From: Bacillus sp. 7884-1 | GTDB taxonomy: Bacteria; Bacillota; Bacilli; Bacillales; Cytobacillaceae | Direction of reading: 5' to 3' | Assembly (NCBI RefSeq): GCF_002272245.1 | Contig: NZ_NPDD01000193.1 | Location: forward strand, 1-58,890 | Length of the DNA stretch: 58,890 nucleotides | Shown here: one piece after another, positions 16,897 through 32,275 of the stretch | How the letters are laid out: every line of letters begins with the position of its first letter | How positions within the stretch are numbered: the stretch's first letter is position 1 | Made by a program: the position numbers and the translations under genes | Notes under the pieces: model-generated | Database searches by the model: none | Told to the model about the DNA's origin: nothing | Seen by the model: the letters and a program-made list of their open reading frames with translations, nothing else

Positions 16897-17694
16897 TTAT
16901 GAACGTAGTAGGATTAATAATATAGTCAATATAACAAGAATCAAAAGTTGCAGGGTGTCAGAGTGTTTCCAGCTTAGCAGTCGATATTTTGTTCTGCCCT
17001 CACCGCCACGGTACCCTCTCGCTTCCATCGCAATAGCAAGCTCTTCAGCACGCTTAAAGGAGCTAACGAAAAGGGGGATAAGTAATGGAATGACTGCTTT
17101 GATTCTTTCCTTAATAGGACCGCTTGAAAACTCGACCCCGCGCGCTATTTGAGCTTTCATAATCTTGTCCGTTTCCTGCATTAGTGTTGGTATAAAACGT
17201 AAAGAAATGGACATCATTAAGGCCAATTCATGGACAGGGAACCGGACCTTTTTCAAAGGGTGTAATAGTGTTTCCAAACCATCCGTTATTTCAATGGGTG
17301 TCGTGGTTAAAGTAAGCAGACTGGTCATTAATATTAAGAAAAGGAATCTCATTGAAATAAAAATACCCTGTCTGACTCCTTCTTCATAAATCTTTATCGG
17401 GCCCAGCTCATACAATAGAATTCCTTCTTTCGTGAAGAAAACCTGTAAGAGCAATGTAAATAGTACTAACCAGAGAACAGGTTTTAAACCTGCGTACAGA
17501 AAGCGAATGGGAATTCGTGATAAACCAAGCATAAAAAAGGTATAAATTCCAATAAGAGCATAGGTAAATAAATTATTTGCAAGGAAGATAATACATACAA
17601 ATAAGAAAACAATAATTAGCTTAGACCTAGGGTCCAACCGATGAATTAAACTATCAGCGGGTACATATCTCCCAATAATCATTTTATCCATCAT
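16897..17694 (-). CDS. ecfT: ECF transporter transmembrane subunit EcfT
   Basis: Membrane scaffold that couples the EcfA1A2 ATPases to exchangeable S components for vitamin uptake. It has 265 residues with about six hydrophobic helices and the two coupling motifs with the Ala-Arg-Gly signature (IARGVEF and EARGYRG) in the cytoplasmic arm. The first ATG overlaps the ecfA2 stop (ATGA) and follows AAGAGGTG. Confidence 0.93.
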   Translation of the reverse strand: MMDKMIIGRYVPADSLIHRLDPRSKLIIVFLFVCIIFLANNLFTYALIGIYTFFMLGLSRIPIRFLYAGLKPVLWLVLFTLLLQVFFTKEGILLYELGPIKIYEEGVRQGIFISMRFLFLILMTSLLTLTTTPIEITDGLETLLHPLKKVRFPVHELALMMSISLRFIPTLMQETDKIMKAQIARGVEFSSGPIKERIKAVIPLLIPLFVSSFKRAEELAIAMEARGYRGGEGRTKYRLLSWKHSDTLQLLILVILTILLILLRS

Positions 17695-18557
17695 ACTGGT
17701 GCACCTCTTAACAGTTCTGCAACCGCGGTTGATAGTTCCTCGATTGATAGATAGGTTTTCTCTAACTTCAACCCTAATTTTTCTTCTAGACTTCGTTGAA
17801 AACGGACCACTTCTGGTACATCTAAACCCATTTCAACAAGCTCAGTTACCGAGGAGAAAACTTCGACAGGTGTCCCCTGCTTTACAACATGTCCTTGCTG
17901 CATGATGACAATTTGATCAGCATACCTCGCTGCATCCTCCATACTATGTGTAACTAGTATGGTAGACAAATTTCTCTTTTTATGAAGTGAATAAAACATA
18001 TCCATGATCTCTTTACGTCCTCGCGGATCAAGACCCGCCGTTGGCTCGTCAAGGACAAGACAGTCTGGTTCCATTGCCAGAACACCAGCAATAGCAACAC
18101 GGCGCATTTGACCGCCAGATAAATCAAATGGAGACTTTTCTAGTATTTCCTCAGCTAGTCCAACTTGCATTAAAGCAAGACGTGCTCTCTCTTTTGCTTC
18201 TCGTTCTGAAACACCGAAATTCATCGGTCCAAAAATAATATCCTTTTCGACAGTTTCCTCAAATAACTGATGCTCAGGAAATTGAAAAACAATCCCTACT
18301 TTTTGTCTAATCTGTCTTAAATTCTTATTCTTCTGCTTCGCTTTGATCTCATGGCTGCCAATCATTACTATTCCTTCTGTAGGTATTAGCAAGGCATTTA
18401 AATGCTGCAACACGGTAGACTTTCCTGAACCAGTATGACCTATTAAAGACATGTATGTTCCTGTCGGGATGTTAATAGACACATCTTCAATAGCTAAACG
18501 TTCAAAAGGCGTGTTTGCTTGATAACGATACTCTATATTTTGGAGCGAAATGTCCAT
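17691..18557 (-). CDS. ecfA2: ECF transporter ATPase EcfA2
   Basis: Second ATPase of the group II energy-coupling module. It shows Walker [10 protein letters not shown], the signature LSGGQMRR and Walker [14 protein letters not shown] in 288 residues. The M-R-R variant after SGGQ separates it from EcfA1. The start overlaps the ecfA1 3' end by 25 bp, so translation is probably coupled. Confidence 0.93.
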   Translation of the reverse strand: MDISLQNIEYRYQANTPFERLAIEDVSINIPTGTYMSLIGHTGSGKSTVLQHLNALLIPTEGIVMIGSHEIKAKQKNKNLRQIRQKVGIVFQFPEHQLFEETVEKDIIFGPMNFGVSEREAKERARLALMQVGLAEEILEKSPFDLSGGQMRRVAIAGVLAMEPDCLVLDEPTAGLDPRGRKEIMDMFYSLHKKRNLSTILVTHSMEDAARYADQIVIMQQGHVVKQGTPVEVFSSVTELVEMGLDVPEVVRFQRSLEEKLGLKLEKTYLSIEELSTAVAELLRGAPV

Positions 18558-19372
18558 AACTCATTCACCAACTCTTCTTCCGATAAATAGTGCTTCGATA
18601 AGTCAATTCCTTTTTGACGGAATGCATTACTCATTTTAATTGAAAAAGGTATATCTAGCCCTAGATGGACCAATTCATCACCCAATGAGAATATGTCCTC
18701 TGGAGTTCCCTCGCGGTAAACTTCCCCATGATTCATCACAATAATTCTGTCGGCTTTTGCAGCTTCTTCTAAATCATGAGTAATGGAGATGACAGTGAGA
18801 GACTTTTCATTCTTTAAAGTACGGACAGTCTCTAAAACTTCCTCTCTTCCTTTCGGGTCGAGCATAGAAGTTGCCTCGTCTAAAATAATAATTGATGGTC
18901 TCAATGCAAGAACACCAGCAATAGCTACACGTTGCTTTTGTCCTCCAGAAAGATGGTGCGGCTCTTGATTAAGAAATTGCTCCATTTTAACTTTTTTTAA
19001 AGAATCCTCTACCCGAAAGATCATATCATCCCTTGGAATTCCATGGTTTTCTAAACCAAAAGCCACATCATCCTGAACAGTCGTACCAACAAACTGATTA
19101 TCAGGGTTCTGAAAAACCATCCCTAATTTCTTTCTTATATCCCAAATGGAATCTTCATTTAATTGAATTCCACAAACTGTAATCTCACCCGTCTGCGTAA
19201 ATTGTAAACCATTTAAAAGCTTTGCCATCGTAGATTTACCTGAACCATTATGACCAACAATCGCTAACCATTCCCCTTCAAAGATGTCAAAACTTACATT
19301 CTGAAGTGCATAGCTGCTCTGATTTTCATATTGAAAAGACACATTCTTTAGTGATACAACGGCCTTTCTCAT
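18533..19372 (-). CDS. ecfA1: ECF transporter ATPase EcfA1
   Basis: First ATPase of the module, with Walker [10 protein letters not shown], signature LSGGQKQR and Walker [14 protein letters not shown]. The ATG at 19372 was chosen because GAGAGGAG lies 8 bp upstream; an ATG at 19396 has no ribosome binding site. That gives 279 residues. The ribosome binding site can pair with a sequence in the structured leader upstream. Confidence 0.92.
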   Translation of the reverse strand: MRKAVVSLKNVSFQYENQSSYALQNVSFDIFEGEWLAIVGHNGSGKSTMAKLLNGLQFTQTGEITVCGIQLNEDSIWDIRKKLGMVFQNPDNQFVGTTVQDDVAFGLENHGIPRDDMIFRVEDSLKKVKMEQFLNQEPHHLSGGQKQRVAIAGVLALRPSIIILDEATSMLDPKGREEVLETVRTLKNEKSLTVISITHDLEEAAKADRIIVMNHGEVYREGTPEDIFSLGDELVHLGLDIPFSIKMSNAFRQKGIDLSKHYLSEEELVNELWTFRSKI

Positions 19373-19432
19373 ATAAATCTTCTCCTCTCGTCTCATCTAT
19401 GCAAAAAATACTAAGCTAGGCTCGTAGAATAC

Positions 19433-19521
19433 AAAAAAAGCCTGCACCTCACCCCAGGGCAGCTGACGATTTAATCTGCCACGTAAACGGGATTTCTAAA
19501 AAAGAAATAGGAGGAGGTGCA
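19433..19521 (-). ncRNA. Structured leader or attenuator between rplQ and ecfA1
   Basis: On the minus strand an outer stem TGCACCTC / GAGGTGCA (8 bp, perfect) encloses two hairpins: ATTTCT / AGAAAT, and GGCAG / CTGCC. Shortly after the outer stem comes a run of seven U. This is a three-way junction ending as a terminator, 61 nt before ecfA1. Just 5' of it, TCTCGTCT (19528-19535) can pair with AGACGAGA overlapping the ecfA1 ribosome binding site (19386-19393). The rest of the 342-bp interval holds the rplQ terminator and two small hairpins near 19542-19593. I do not recognise the class. Confidence 0.55.
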
Positions 19522-19673
19522 TGAGCTAGACGAGACGTGAAAAAGATAAAAAAAGAATTCCATTTATCTTTCAAAGGAGAGTAAATTCTCCTTCCTATGC
19601 CCTAATAATATAAGGTCACGCTCATCATAACACTCTTTTTGGCTTGGTTCGTACATTATTAGATTTTATACAG

Positions 19674-19721
19674 AAAAAGGGCTCAAGAACAAGTTTGTAA
19701 CTAAACTGTCCAGCGCCCTTG
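19674..19721 (-). terminator. Terminator after rplQ
   Basis: Minus-strand outer stem AAGGGC / GCCCTT with an inner stem AGTTT / AAACT, followed by TTT. It closes the alpha operon 18 bp after the rplQ stop. Confidence 0.7.
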
Positions 19722-19738
19722 TTGTCTGCTTTCAGGTA

Positions 19739-20101
19739 TTAAACTAACTCGATAATTACCATTGGTGCACCATCGCCGCGGCGTGGTCCAAGTTTCATAA
19801 TACGAGTGTATCCACCTTGACGCTCAGTATATCGTGGAGCGATATCAGTGAAAAGTTTTTGCAGTGCATCTGTACCATTTTCAGCATCAGCAACTTCATT
19901 ACGAACGTAAGAAGCAGCTTGACGGCGAGCATGTAAGTCACCACGTTTACCTAAAGTAATCATTTTCTCAACAGTACCACGAAGTTCCTTCGCGCGAGTT
20001 TCTGTTGTTTCAATGCGCTCATTGATAATTAAATCTGTAGTTAAATCACGTAGCATAGCTTTACGCTGTGCACTAGTGCGTCCTAACTTTCTGTATGCCA
20101 T
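19739..20101 (-). CDS. rplQ: 50S ribosomal protein bL17
   Basis: 120-residue L17, located near the exit tunnel. It begins [20 protein letters not shown] and matches B. subtilis in length. Last gene of the alpha operon, 63 bp after rpoA. Confidence 0.98.
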   Translation of the reverse strand: MAYRKLGRTSAQRKAMLRDLTTDLIINERIETTETRAKELRGTVEKMITLGKRGDLHARRQAASYVRNEVADAENGTDALQKLFTDIAPRYTERQGGYTRIMKLGPRRGDGAPMVIIELV

Positions 20102-20164
20102 GAAGGGTTCCCTCCTTTGTTGAAGTCATTAAACGGATTAGTTATTGAGCAGGAATGAAGCTAA

Positions 20165-21109
20165 TCAGTCATCCTTACGTAAGCCTAATCCAAGCTCTTC
20201 TAGTTTCGCCTTCACTTCTTCAAGTGATTTGCGGCCTAAGTTACGAACTTTCATCATATCTTCTTCAGTCTTATTAGCTAATTCCTGAACAGTGTTGATT
20301 CCAGCACGCTTTAAGCAGTTATATGAACGAACTGATAAATCTAGTTCTTCGATCGTCATTTCAAGGACTTTTTCTTTCTGATCCTCTTCTTTTTCGATCA
20401 TAATCTCAGCATTTTGCGCTTCGTCAGTTAAACCAACAAAAATATTTAAATGCTCGGTTAAAATTTTCGAACCAAGAGCTATAGCTTCCTTTGGCCCTGT
20501 GCTTCCATCTGTCCAAACATCAAGCGTTAGCTTATCATAGTTTGTCATTTGACCCACACGAGTATTTTCTATCTGATAGGACACACGAGAGACTGGTGTG
20601 AAAATAGAATCAATTGGAATGACACCAATTGGCTGATCCTCACGCTTATTTTGCTCAGCAGGTGTATAACCACGGCCTCGCTTAGCAGTTAAACGCATGC
20701 GAAGATGACCACTTGAAGCCAATGTAGCAATATGAAGATCAGGATTTAAGATTTCAACATCGCTATCATGAGTAATGTTTCCAGCTTTAACAGGACCTTC
20801 ACCCTGAACATCAATCTCAAGAGTTTTCTCTTCATCAGAGTAGATTTTTAAAGCTAATTTTTTAATGTTTAAAATGATGGATGTTACATCCTCTACGACG
20901 CCTTCAATTGTTGAGAACTCATGAAGTACCCCATCGACCTGAATCGATGTAACAGCGGCACCTGGGAGTGAAGATAATAGGATACGACGTAAGGAGTTAC
21001 CCAAAGTGGTACCATATCCACGCTCAAGTGGTTCTACGACGAACTTCCCGTACTTGGCATCATCGTTGATCTCAACCGTTTCGATTTTTGGTTTTTCTAT
21101 TTCGATCAT
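20165..21109 (-). CDS. rpoA: RNA polymerase subunit alpha
   Basis: The 314-residue alpha subunit has the dimerisation domain (1-230, with [12 protein letters not shown]) and the C-terminal DNA-binding domain (about 245-314, with [11 protein letters not shown] and NLGRKSLEE). The ATG at 21109 follows AAGGAGGG; an upstream in-frame start is not conserved. The 176-bp gap before it holds a hairpin. Confidence 0.98.
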   Translation of the reverse strand: MIEIEKPKIETVEINDDAKYGKFVVEPLERGYGTTLGNSLRRILLSSLPGAAVTSIQVDGVLHEFSTIEGVVEDVTSIILNIKKLALKIYSDEEKTLEIDVQGEGPVKAGNITHDSDVEILNPDLHIATLASSGHLRMRLTAKRGRGYTPAEQNKREDQPIGVIPIDSIFTPVSRVSYQIENTRVGQMTNYDKLTLDVWTDGSTGPKEAIALGSKILTEHLNIFVGLTDEAQNAEIMIEKEEDQKEKVLEMTIEELDLSVRSYNCLKRAGINTVQELANKTEEDMMKVRNLGRKSLEEVKAKLEELGLGLRKDD

Positions 21110-21139
21110 CAAATAACCCTCCTTCAAAACGTCGAAACC

Positions 21140-21163
21140 TCGATTAGTAAATTATCTAATCGA
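21140..21163 (-). other. Hairpin in the rpoA leader
   Basis: Perfect 8-bp stem TCGATTAG / CTAATCGA with an 8-base loop between rpsK and rpoA, about 30 bp before the rpoA start. There is no T run, so it is not a terminator. It may affect rpoA mRNA processing. Confidence 0.5.
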
Positions 21164-21285
21164 AATTCCCCCATGTATACGTTCCCGTTTTGTGCACAAC
21201 AACTGGAATAAATCTTCTGTATGGACTACAAAATTTTAGTATCATATCCCATTATTGACAGGGATACAAATTCTATACAGAAAAA

Positions 21286-21675
<390 letters not shown>

Positions 21676-21696
21676 TTAAATAACCTCCTTTGCCGA

Positions 21697-22062
21697 TTAC
21701 TTCTTCTTGTTCGCAACAGTCTTACGAGGACCTTTGCGTGTACGAGCGTTGTTTTTCGTGTTTTGTCCACGAACCGGTAAACCACGACGATGACGTAATC
21801 CGCGGTAGCAGCCAATCTCCATTAAACGCTTAATGTTAAGAGAAATTTCACGGCGAAGGTCACCTTCAACTTTTAATTTGTCGATGATATCACGGATTTT
21901 GTTTAGTTCGTCTTCAGTTAAATCACGCACTCGAGTATCTTCAGAAACACCTGCATCTGCTAATACTTTTTGTGCAGTATTTTTACCAATACCATAAATG
22001 TAAGTTAAAGAGATAACTACACGTTTTTCACGTGGAATATCTACACCAGCAATACGTGCCAT
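21697..22062 (-). CDS. rpsM: 30S ribosomal protein uS13
   Basis: S13 contacts the 50S subunit and P-site tRNA. The start [14 protein letters not shown] at 22062 follows AAGGAGGTG; an upstream in-frame start adds seven unconserved residues. 121 residues, with a lysine-rich tail ending VANKKK. Confidence 0.97.
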   Translation of the reverse strand: MARIAGVDIPREKRVVISLTYIYGIGKNTAQKVLADAGVSEDTRVRDLTEDELNKIRDIIDKLKVEGDLRREISLNIKRLMEIGCYRGLRHRRGLPVRGQNTKNNARTRKGPRKTVANKKK

Positions 22063-22085
22063 AAATGAGCGCACCTCCTTCAAGA

Positions 22086-22235
<150 letters not shown>

Positions 22236-22454
22236 TTATTTAAAGCGGTAAGTAATTCTTCCGCGTGTTAAGTCATATGGAGAAAGCTCGACAGTAACTT
22301 TGTCACCCGGAAGGATGCGAATGAAGTGCATTCGGATTTTACCAGAAACATGAGCTAGCACGGTATGACCATTTTCTAATTCTACCTTAAACATTGCATT
22401 TGGCAAAGTTTCAATTACTTTACCTTCAATTTCAATTACATCATCTTTGGCCAT
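22236..22454 (-). CDS. infA: Translation initiation factor IF-1
   Basis: 72-residue S1-like OB-fold protein ([19 protein letters not shown]), binding the 30S A site during initiation. Preceded by AGAAGGGAGACG. In B. subtilis it follows map and a small KOW gene; both are missing here. Confidence 0.98.
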   Translation of the reverse strand: MAKDDVIEIEGKVIETLPNAMFKVELENGHTVLAHVSGKIRMHFIRILPGDKVTVELSPYDLTRGRITYRFK

Positions 22455-22735
22455 TAATTCGTCTCCCTTCTCATTTCAACTATTACATTCGAAAATGCAA
22501 AGCAAATACTTTTCTTTCGTACAAAACATTAGCAACCTTTTAATATTAACATAATGTTCTTCTTCTGTCCGCAAGTAAATTCTACATTAAATGGAATAAC
22601 AATTTCCACATGTAAGTCTTGCCCAACTCTCGGTCCTACATACTCAGTACAATAGAAAAGCCATTTACATCCACATACTTTTGAACTTTATTGAAGAGAT
22701 GTTCGAGAGTCGACCTACGATTAAACTAATGGCCA
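22455..22735. other. Gap where map is expected between adk and infA
   Basis: 281 bp with stops in all frames. It contains no methionine aminopeptidase gene, no recognisable map remnant and no ybzG. The stretch is AT-rich, with no clear terminator. It may hold an infA promoter, but none fits well. Confidence 0.7.
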
Positions 22736-23407
<672 letters not shown>

Positions 23408-23443
23408 TTATGGGTTTTAGGGAACACAAGTCCCCAAAACCTT

Positions 23444-24742
23444 TTATTTAATAAAGCCTTTATAATGACGTTTAACTAGCTGCGCTTCAAGCTGTTTCAT
23501 CGTATCAAGTGCAACACCGACAACGATTAAAAGACTAGTTCCACCAATTTGAGCTGATTGCGGTAAATTCGCCACATTAATAAAAATGATTGGCAAAATT
23601 GCAATTACGGTTAAGAAAAGCGCACCCACAAAAGTTAAACGATATAAGACGCGTGTTAAATATTCCTGTGTACTCCTGCCCGGTCTAATACCTGGGATAT
23701 AACCGCTTTGTTTTTGTAAGTTTTCTGCAGCCTGTTCAGGATTAACCTGAATGAAAGCATAAAAGTACGTAAAGGCAATAATCAGTGCAGCATAAAGAGT
23801 CATCCCAATCGGATGGGAATAATCAAATACTCTTGTAATCCAAAGGGTTACATCATTCGTAGGAAAGAATGAAGCTATGGTTCTTGGAGTTACAATAAAT
23901 GATACTGCAAAGATTACAGGAATTACACCAGCAGCATTAACTTTTAACGGCATATGAGTGGATTGTTGTGAACCTGCATTACGTCCGTTTATAGACCGTT
24001 GTTTAGCATACTGAATTGGAATTTTTCTAATTGCTTGTTGAATGAAAATAGTACCTACAACAATCGCTATTACAGCTATGAGAATTAACACAACCGTAAT
24101 AATACGGAGGAATAACTGCTCACCAGCATTTTCAAACTGCTGTACATAGATCTGATTAACGGTATTTGGAATACTTGCAACGATACCTGCAAAGATAATG
24201 ATGGAAATACCATTCCCAACACCCTTCTCGGTAATTTGCTCACCTAACCACATTAGAAATGCAGTACCAGCAGTCAATACAACTGCAATTAATAAGTAAG
24301 TACCAATTCCAGGATTTTTGATCAATTGTCCACCCGCCATACTATTAAAGCCGTAGGACATACCTAAAGCTTGAATAAAGCCAAGAACAATTGTGAAATA
24401 TCGAGTAAACTGAGCTAACTTACGACGACCAGAATCTCCCTGCTTTGACCATTCCGTAAATTTCGGAACTACATCCATTTGTAAAAGCTGAATAATAATG
24501 GAAGCAGTGATGTAAGGCATAATACCCATAGCAAGAATGGAGAAGTTTTGCAACGCCCCACCGCCAAAGGTATTTAAGATTCCAAATACACTTAATTTAT
24601 CTTGTGCTGCCAAAATTTCAGCATTTACATTAGGAACAGGAATAAAACTGCCTAGTCGAAATACGATTAACATTAAAAGAGTGAAAACAATTTTTCTTCT
24701 AATTTCAGCCACGCGCATAAAATTGGAGATTGACTGGAACAT
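23444..24742 (-). CDS. secY: Protein translocase subunit SecY
   Basis: Channel subunit of the Sec translocon with ten predicted membrane helices in 432 residues. Plug and first-helix residues ([17 protein letters not shown]) and the C-terminal cytoplasmic loop are normal. The start overlaps the rplO stop by 1 bp. Partner secE is also in the window. Confidence 0.97.
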   Translation of the reverse strand: MFQSISNFMRVAEIRRKIVFTLLMLIVFRLGSFIPVPNVNAEILAAQDKLSVFGILNTFGGGALQNFSILAMGIMPYITASIIIQLLQMDVVPKFTEWSKQGDSGRRKLAQFTRYFTIVLGFIQALGMSYGFNSMAGGQLIKNPGIGTYLLIAVVLTAGTAFLMWLGEQITEKGVGNGISIIIFAGIVASIPNTVNQIYVQQFENAGEQLFLRIITVVLILIAVIAIVVGTIFIQQAIRKIPIQYAKQRSINGRNAGSQQSTHMPLKVNAAGVIPVIFAVSFIVTPRTIASFFPTNDVTLWITRVFDYSHPIGMTLYAALIIAFTYFYAFIQVNPEQAAENLQKQSGYIPGIRPGRSTQEYLTRVLYRLTFVGALFLTVIAILPIIFINVANLPQSAQIGGTSLLIVVGVALDTMKQLEAQLVKRHYKGFIK

Positions 24743-25182
24743 TAGATCACCTCAGTTGTTCCACCTACAGCTTCAATTGCTTCTTTGGCGGTAGAGGAGA
24801 ATTTATGAGCTTTAACAGTAAGTTTTTTCTCTACGTTCCCTTTTGCAAGAATCTTAATTCCTGCTTTTTCGTTCTTAACAACACCAGTTTCAATTAGAAG
24901 TTCTGGAGTAACTTCTGTACCCTCTTCAAACTGATTAAGAACATCAAGGTTTACAATTGCATATTCTTTACGACTGATATTAGTAAAACCACGTTTTGGC
25001 AAACGACGGAATAAAGGTGTTTGACCACCCTCGAATCCAAGACGGACACCACCGCCGGAACGAGCATTTTGACCTTTATGACCTTTACCAGCAGTCTTAC
25101 CTTGACCAGAACCGATACCGCGTCCTAAACGTTTACGTTCTTTACGAGAACCCTCAGCAGGCTTTAGTTCATGAAGTTTCAT
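24742..25182 (-). CDS. rplO: 50S ribosomal protein uL15
   Basis: 146-residue L15 with the Gly/Arg-rich N-terminal extension ([20 protein letters not shown]) that threads into 23S rRNA. Coupled to secY by overlapping stop and start. Confidence 0.98.
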   Translation of the reverse strand: MKLHELKPAEGSRKERKRLGRGIGSGQGKTAGKGHKGQNARSGGGVRLGFEGGQTPLFRRLPKRGFTNISRKEYAIVNLDVLNQFEEGTEVTPELLIETGVVKNEKAGIKILAKGNVEKKLTVKAHKFSSTAKEAIEAVGGTTEVI

Positions 25183-25214
25183 ATTGGCACCTCCTTATGA
25201 AAGAAAACAATCTA

Positions 25215-25397
25215 TTATTGTTCTTTTACTGTTACAAGGTGAGCAACTTTTGTAATCATACCGCGAATTGCAGCATTATCCTGGTGCTCAACTGTTTGAT
25301 TTAATTTACGTAAACCTAAAGCAGTAACTGTTGCGCGTTGGTCTTCAGGACGACCAATTACGCTGCGGTTGAGGGTAATTAATAGTTTGTTTGCCAT
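25215..25397 (-). CDS. rpmD: 50S ribosomal protein uL30
   Basis: 60-residue L30 ([20 protein letters not shown]), the short bacterial form, 13 bp after rpsE. Confidence 0.97.
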   Translation of the reverse strand: MANKLLITLNRSVIGRPEDQRATVTALGLRKLNQTVEHQDNAAIRGMITKVAHLVTVKEQ

Positions 25398-25410
25398 TTG
25401 ATTTCCCTCC

Positions 25411-25914
25411 TTATCCTAGCAGTTCTTCTACTGATTTACCACGTAACTTGGCTACGTCTTCAGCACGTTTTAATTGTTTTAGACCATCAATCGTTGCACG
25501 TACCATATTAATTGGAGTGTTAGTTCCTAGAGATTTAGAAAGGATATCTCCTACCCCGCCTAATTCTAGAACAGCACGAACTGGACCGCCAGCGATAACT
25601 CCTGTACCTTCAGAAGCAGGCTTTAGAAGAATTTCACCAGCACCAAAACGTCCAATAACTTGGTGAGGAACAGTAGTTCCAACCATTGGCACTTCGATTA
25701 AGTTCTTCTTAGCATCTTCGATTGCTTTACGAATCGCATCTGGTACTTCTTGAGCTTTACCAGTACCGAAACCAACATGACCGTTTTTATCTCCAACTAC
25801 TACTAGAGCAGTGAAGCGAAAACGACGACCACCCTTAACAACTTTCGCTACACGGTTAACCGTTACAACGCGTTCTTCTAGTTCAAGTTTGTTTGGATCA
25901 ATACGACGTATCAT
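25411..25914 (-). CDS. rpsE: 30S ribosomal protein uS5
   Basis: 167-residue S5 with the N-terminal dsRBD-like domain and loop [14 protein letters not shown], where spectinomycin-resistance changes occur. The loop looks wild type, so sensitivity is expected. Confidence 0.98.
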   Translation of the reverse strand: MIRRIDPNKLELEERVVTVNRVAKVVKGGRRFRFTALVVVGDKNGHVGFGTGKAQEVPDAIRKAIEDAKKNLIEVPMVGTTVPHQVIGRFGAGEILLKPASEGTGVIAGGPVRAVLELGGVGDILSKSLGTNTPINMVRATIDGLKQLKRAEDVAKLRGKSVEELLG

Positions 25915-25936
25915 TTATGTGTCCCTCCTTTGTCTA

Positions 25937-26299
25937 TTAAAATTGTAAGCCGTTTTCACGGGCTGCATCAGCTAGTGCTTGGATACGGCCATGGTAAAGG
26001 TATCCTCCACGGTCAAAGACAACAGCAGTGATACCTTTTTCTACCGCACGTTTAGCGACTAATTCTCCGACCAACTTAGCTGCATCAACATTGCTTGTAG
26101 ATTCAAGGTTAAGATCCTTTTCCATAGTAGAAGCACTTGCTAATGTAACTCCACTCATGTCATCGATTAATTGAGCATATAGATGCTTGTTAGAACGAAA
26201 CACATTTAGACGTGGACGAGCTGCAGTACCGCTAAGTTTCGCACGAACACGAGCATGTCTCTTCTTGCGACTAGCATTTTTGTCAAGCTTCGTAATCAT
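25937..26299 (-). CDS. rplR: 50S ribosomal protein uL18
   Basis: 120-residue 5S rRNA-binding protein. The basic N-terminus ([19 protein letters not shown]) and the end AARENGLQF are typical. Confidence 0.98.
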   Translation of the reverse strand: MITKLDKNASRKKRHARVRAKLSGTAARPRLNVFRSNKHLYAQLIDDMSGVTLASASTMEKDLNLESTSNVDAAKLVGELVAKRAVEKGITAVVFDRGGYLYHGRIQALADAARENGLQF

Positions 26300-26331
26300 T
26301 TACGTCACTCCTTTCGTTTACCTATGCGGCA

Positions 26332-26868
26332 TTACTTACCTGTTTTACCTTCTTTACGACGAACAAATTCGCCTTCGTAACGAATTCCTTTGCCTTTATA
26401 AGGCTCTGGAGGACGAACTTGACGAATATTGGCTGCTAATGCGCCAACACGTTCTTTGTCAGTACCTTTAATCGTAATCTTTGTATTAGCTGGTACCTCT
26501 ACTTCAAGACCACTTTCAGGTTCAATCTCAACTGGGTGAGAATATCCAACGTTTAATACAAGCTTGTTACCTTGCTTTTGAGCACGGTAACCAACCCCGA
26601 TTAGTTCTAATTTTCTTTCAAAGCCCTTGGAAACACCTTCAACCATGTTCGCGATTAAAGCACGAGTTGTACCGTGCAATGCGCGGTGTTCTTTCACATC
26701 AGTTGGACGAGTGATTGTAACTAGGTTTTCTTCGATTTTAATTTCGATATCTGGATTAAAAGAGCGAGTAAGTTCGCCTTTTGGTCCTTTAACAGTAACG
26801 GTACTATTATTTAAAGTAACCGTAACTCCTGCAGGGATTTCAATAGGTTTTTTTCCTACGCGAGACAT
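26332..26868 (-). CDS. rplF: 50S ribosomal protein uL6
   Basis: 178-residue L6 near the factor-binding site. The start [15 protein letters not shown] at 26868 has GGAGGTG upstream; an in-frame start 15 bp earlier would overlap that ribosome binding site. The C-terminus has the GKGIRYEGE motif. Confidence 0.97.
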   Translation of the reverse strand: MSRVGKKPIEIPAGVTVTLNNSTVTVKGPKGELTRSFNPDIEIKIEENLVTITRPTDVKEHRALHGTTRALIANMVEGVSKGFERKLELIGVGYRAQKQGNKLVLNVGYSHPVEIEPESGLEVEVPANTKITIKGTDKERVGALAANIRQVRPPEPYKGKGIRYEGEFVRRKEGKTGK

Positions 26869-26899
26869 TAAGTGCACCTCCATTCATTCAGAAACTCTT

Positions 26900-27298
26900 T
26901 TACCAAACGTAAGCTAATACTTCTCCGCCCACTTGTTTTGCACGAGCTTCTTTATCAGTTATAACACCATTTGAAGTTGATACTAGTGCGATACCAAGAC
27001 CGTTAAGGACACGTGGCACCTCAGTAGATTTTGCATAAACTCTAAGTCCAGGCTTGCTTATGCGCTTAAGACCAGTGATAACACGTTCGTTATTTGAACC
27101 GTACTTTAAGAAAATACGGATGATACCTTGTTTATTGTCTTCAATAAATTCGACGTCACGAACGAAACCTTCGCGCTTTAAGATTTCAGCGATTTCTTTT
27201 TTAATATTAGAAGCAGGCACTTCTAACTTTTCGTGACGCACCATGTTCGCATTACGAATGCGAGTAAGCATATCAGCAATTGGATCTGTCATGACCAT
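26900..27298 (-). CDS. rpsH: 30S ribosomal protein uS8
   Basis: 132-residue S8, binder of the 16S central domain. The motif [13 protein letters not shown] near the C-terminus is the conserved S8 signature. The N-terminus [11 protein letters not shown] matches B. subtilis. Confidence 0.98.
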   Translation of the reverse strand: MVMTDPIADMLTRIRNANMVRHEKLEVPASNIKKEIAEILKREGFVRDVEFIEDNKQGIIRIFLKYGSNNERVITGLKRISKPGLRVYAKSTEVPRVLNGLGIALVSTSNGVITDKEARAKQVGGEVLAYVW

Positions 27299-27327
27299 TA
27301 TTTTTACCTCCTTCCCAGACTTGGGTT

Positions 27328-27537
<210 letters not shown>

Positions 27538-28077
27538 TTACTTTTGGAATGGCATTCCAAATTGTGTTAACAGTTCACGTGCTTCTTCATCAGTATTAGC
27601 AGTGGTTACGATAACGATATCCATACCACGTACTTTGCTAACTTTATCGTAATCAATTTCAGGGAAGATTAATTGTTCTTTAACACCCAGCGTATAATTA
27701 CCACGACCATCGAATGCTTTCTTAGAAACACCACGGAAGTCACGAACACGAGGTAAAGAAACAGAAACTAATTTATCCAAGAATTGATACATACGCTCAC
27801 CGCGAAGTGTAACTTTTGCACCGATTGGCATACCTTCACGAAGACGGAAGCCAGCGATTGATTTCTTAGCACGAGTTACTACAGGCTTTTGTCCTGTAAT
27901 TGTTGCTAGTTCTTCAACAGCATTATCTAAAGCTTTAGCGTTTGCTACTGCATCACCAACACCCATGTTAATAACAATTTTATCAAGTTGAGGAACTTGC
28001 ATTACTGATTTATAGTTGAACTTGCTCATAAGAGCAGGAGTAACTTCTTTTACAAACTTTTCTTTTAGGCGGCTCAC
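27538..28077 (-). CDS. rplE: 50S ribosomal protein uL5
   Basis: 179-residue 5S rRNA-binding protein of the central protuberance. The family core ([17 protein letters not shown] and the later FPEIDYDKV) is intact. Confidence 0.98.
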   Translation of the reverse strand: MSRLKEKFVKEVTPALMSKFNYKSVMQVPQLDKIVINMGVGDAVANAKALDNAVEELATITGQKPVVTRAKKSIAGFRLREGMPIGAKVTLRGERMYQFLDKLVSVSLPRVRDFRGVSKKAFDGRGNYTLGVKEQLIFPEIDYDKVSKVRGMDIVIVTTANTDEEARELLTQFGMPFQK

Positions 28078-28105
28078 TTATTGTACCTCCCTTCTAAAAT
28101 TTAGA

Positions 28106-28414
28106 CTATTTATCTAATACTTCACCGGATTTTGCTACGCGTACTTTTTTGCCATCAACCGTTGTATATCCTACACGAGTTGGATTACTAGTTTTAGGGT
28201 CGATAGGCATAACGTTTGATACATGAATTGGTGCCTCAAAGCTCATAATTCCGCCTTGTGGATTCACTTGTGAAGGTTTAGCGTGTTTTTTAACAATGTT
28301 TACACCTTCTACTAGTACACGGCTATCTTTAGGATAGGCTGCTAGGATTACTCCTGTTTTGCCCTTATCCTTACCGGAGATAACTCTTACTTTGTCACCT
28401 TTTTTAACATGCAT
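28106..28414 (-). CDS. rplX: 50S ribosomal protein uL24
   Basis: 102-residue KOW-domain protein that starts 50S assembly. [19 protein letters not shown] begins at 28414, after AAGGAGGTGC; an earlier in-frame start is unconserved. Confidence 0.97.
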   Translation of the reverse strand: MHVKKGDKVRVISGKDKGKTGVILAAYPKDSRVLVEGVNIVKKHAKPSQVNPQGGIMSFEAPIHVSNVMPIDPKTSNPTRVGYTTVDGKKVRVAKSGEVLDK

Positions 28415-28449
28415 TCGTAAGCACCTCCTTAAAGGCAATTGAATTTAAA

Positions 28450-28845
<396 letters not shown>

Positions 28846-28858
28846 TTAATCCGAACAA

Positions 28859-30428
<1,570 letters not shown>

Positions 30429-30431
30429 AGA

Positions 30432-31069
<638 letters not shown>

Positions 31070-31129
31070 GGATGAACCTCCCTTCGTGATTGTTCTACGG
31101 CTCGTTCTTTGAACCGTAGCTCAACCCCG

Positions 31130-31987
<858 letters not shown>

Positions 31988-31990
31988 TTA

Positions 31991-32275
31991 TTATGCTTCA
32001 AAGAATTCGATTTCTTTGCTATCAGCAGTTAGTTTTACAATTGCTTTACGACGTTTGTTTGTGTAACCACCGAATTTACCCATGCGCTTGAATTTACCTT
32101 TATAGTTCATGATGTTAACTTTTTCAACTTCTACGCCAAAGATTTCAACAATCGCATCTTTAACTTGAGTTTTGTTAGCTCTCACATCAACTTCAAACGT
32201 ATATTTCTTTTCAGCCATAAGGTCAGTAGAACGTTCAGTGATAACGGGGCGCTTAATGATATCGCGTGCATCCAT
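31991..32275 (-). CDS. rplW: 50S ribosomal protein uL23
   Basis: 94-residue exit-tunnel protein that docks trigger factor and SRP. It overlaps the rplD stop by 1 bp. Confidence 0.98.
   Translation of the reverse strand: MDARDIIKRPVITERSTDLMAEKKYTFEVDVRANKTQVKDAIVEIFGVEVEKVNIMNYKGKFKRMGKFGGYTNKRRKAIVKLTADSKEIEFFEA

Noticed and set aside
19447..19560. Possible leader peptide of about 30 codons in the ecfA1 leader
   Set aside because: The ATG is about 27 nt from the nearest Shine-Dalgarno-like sequence, and the peptide is only a run of F and S residues caused by T/C-rich stems.
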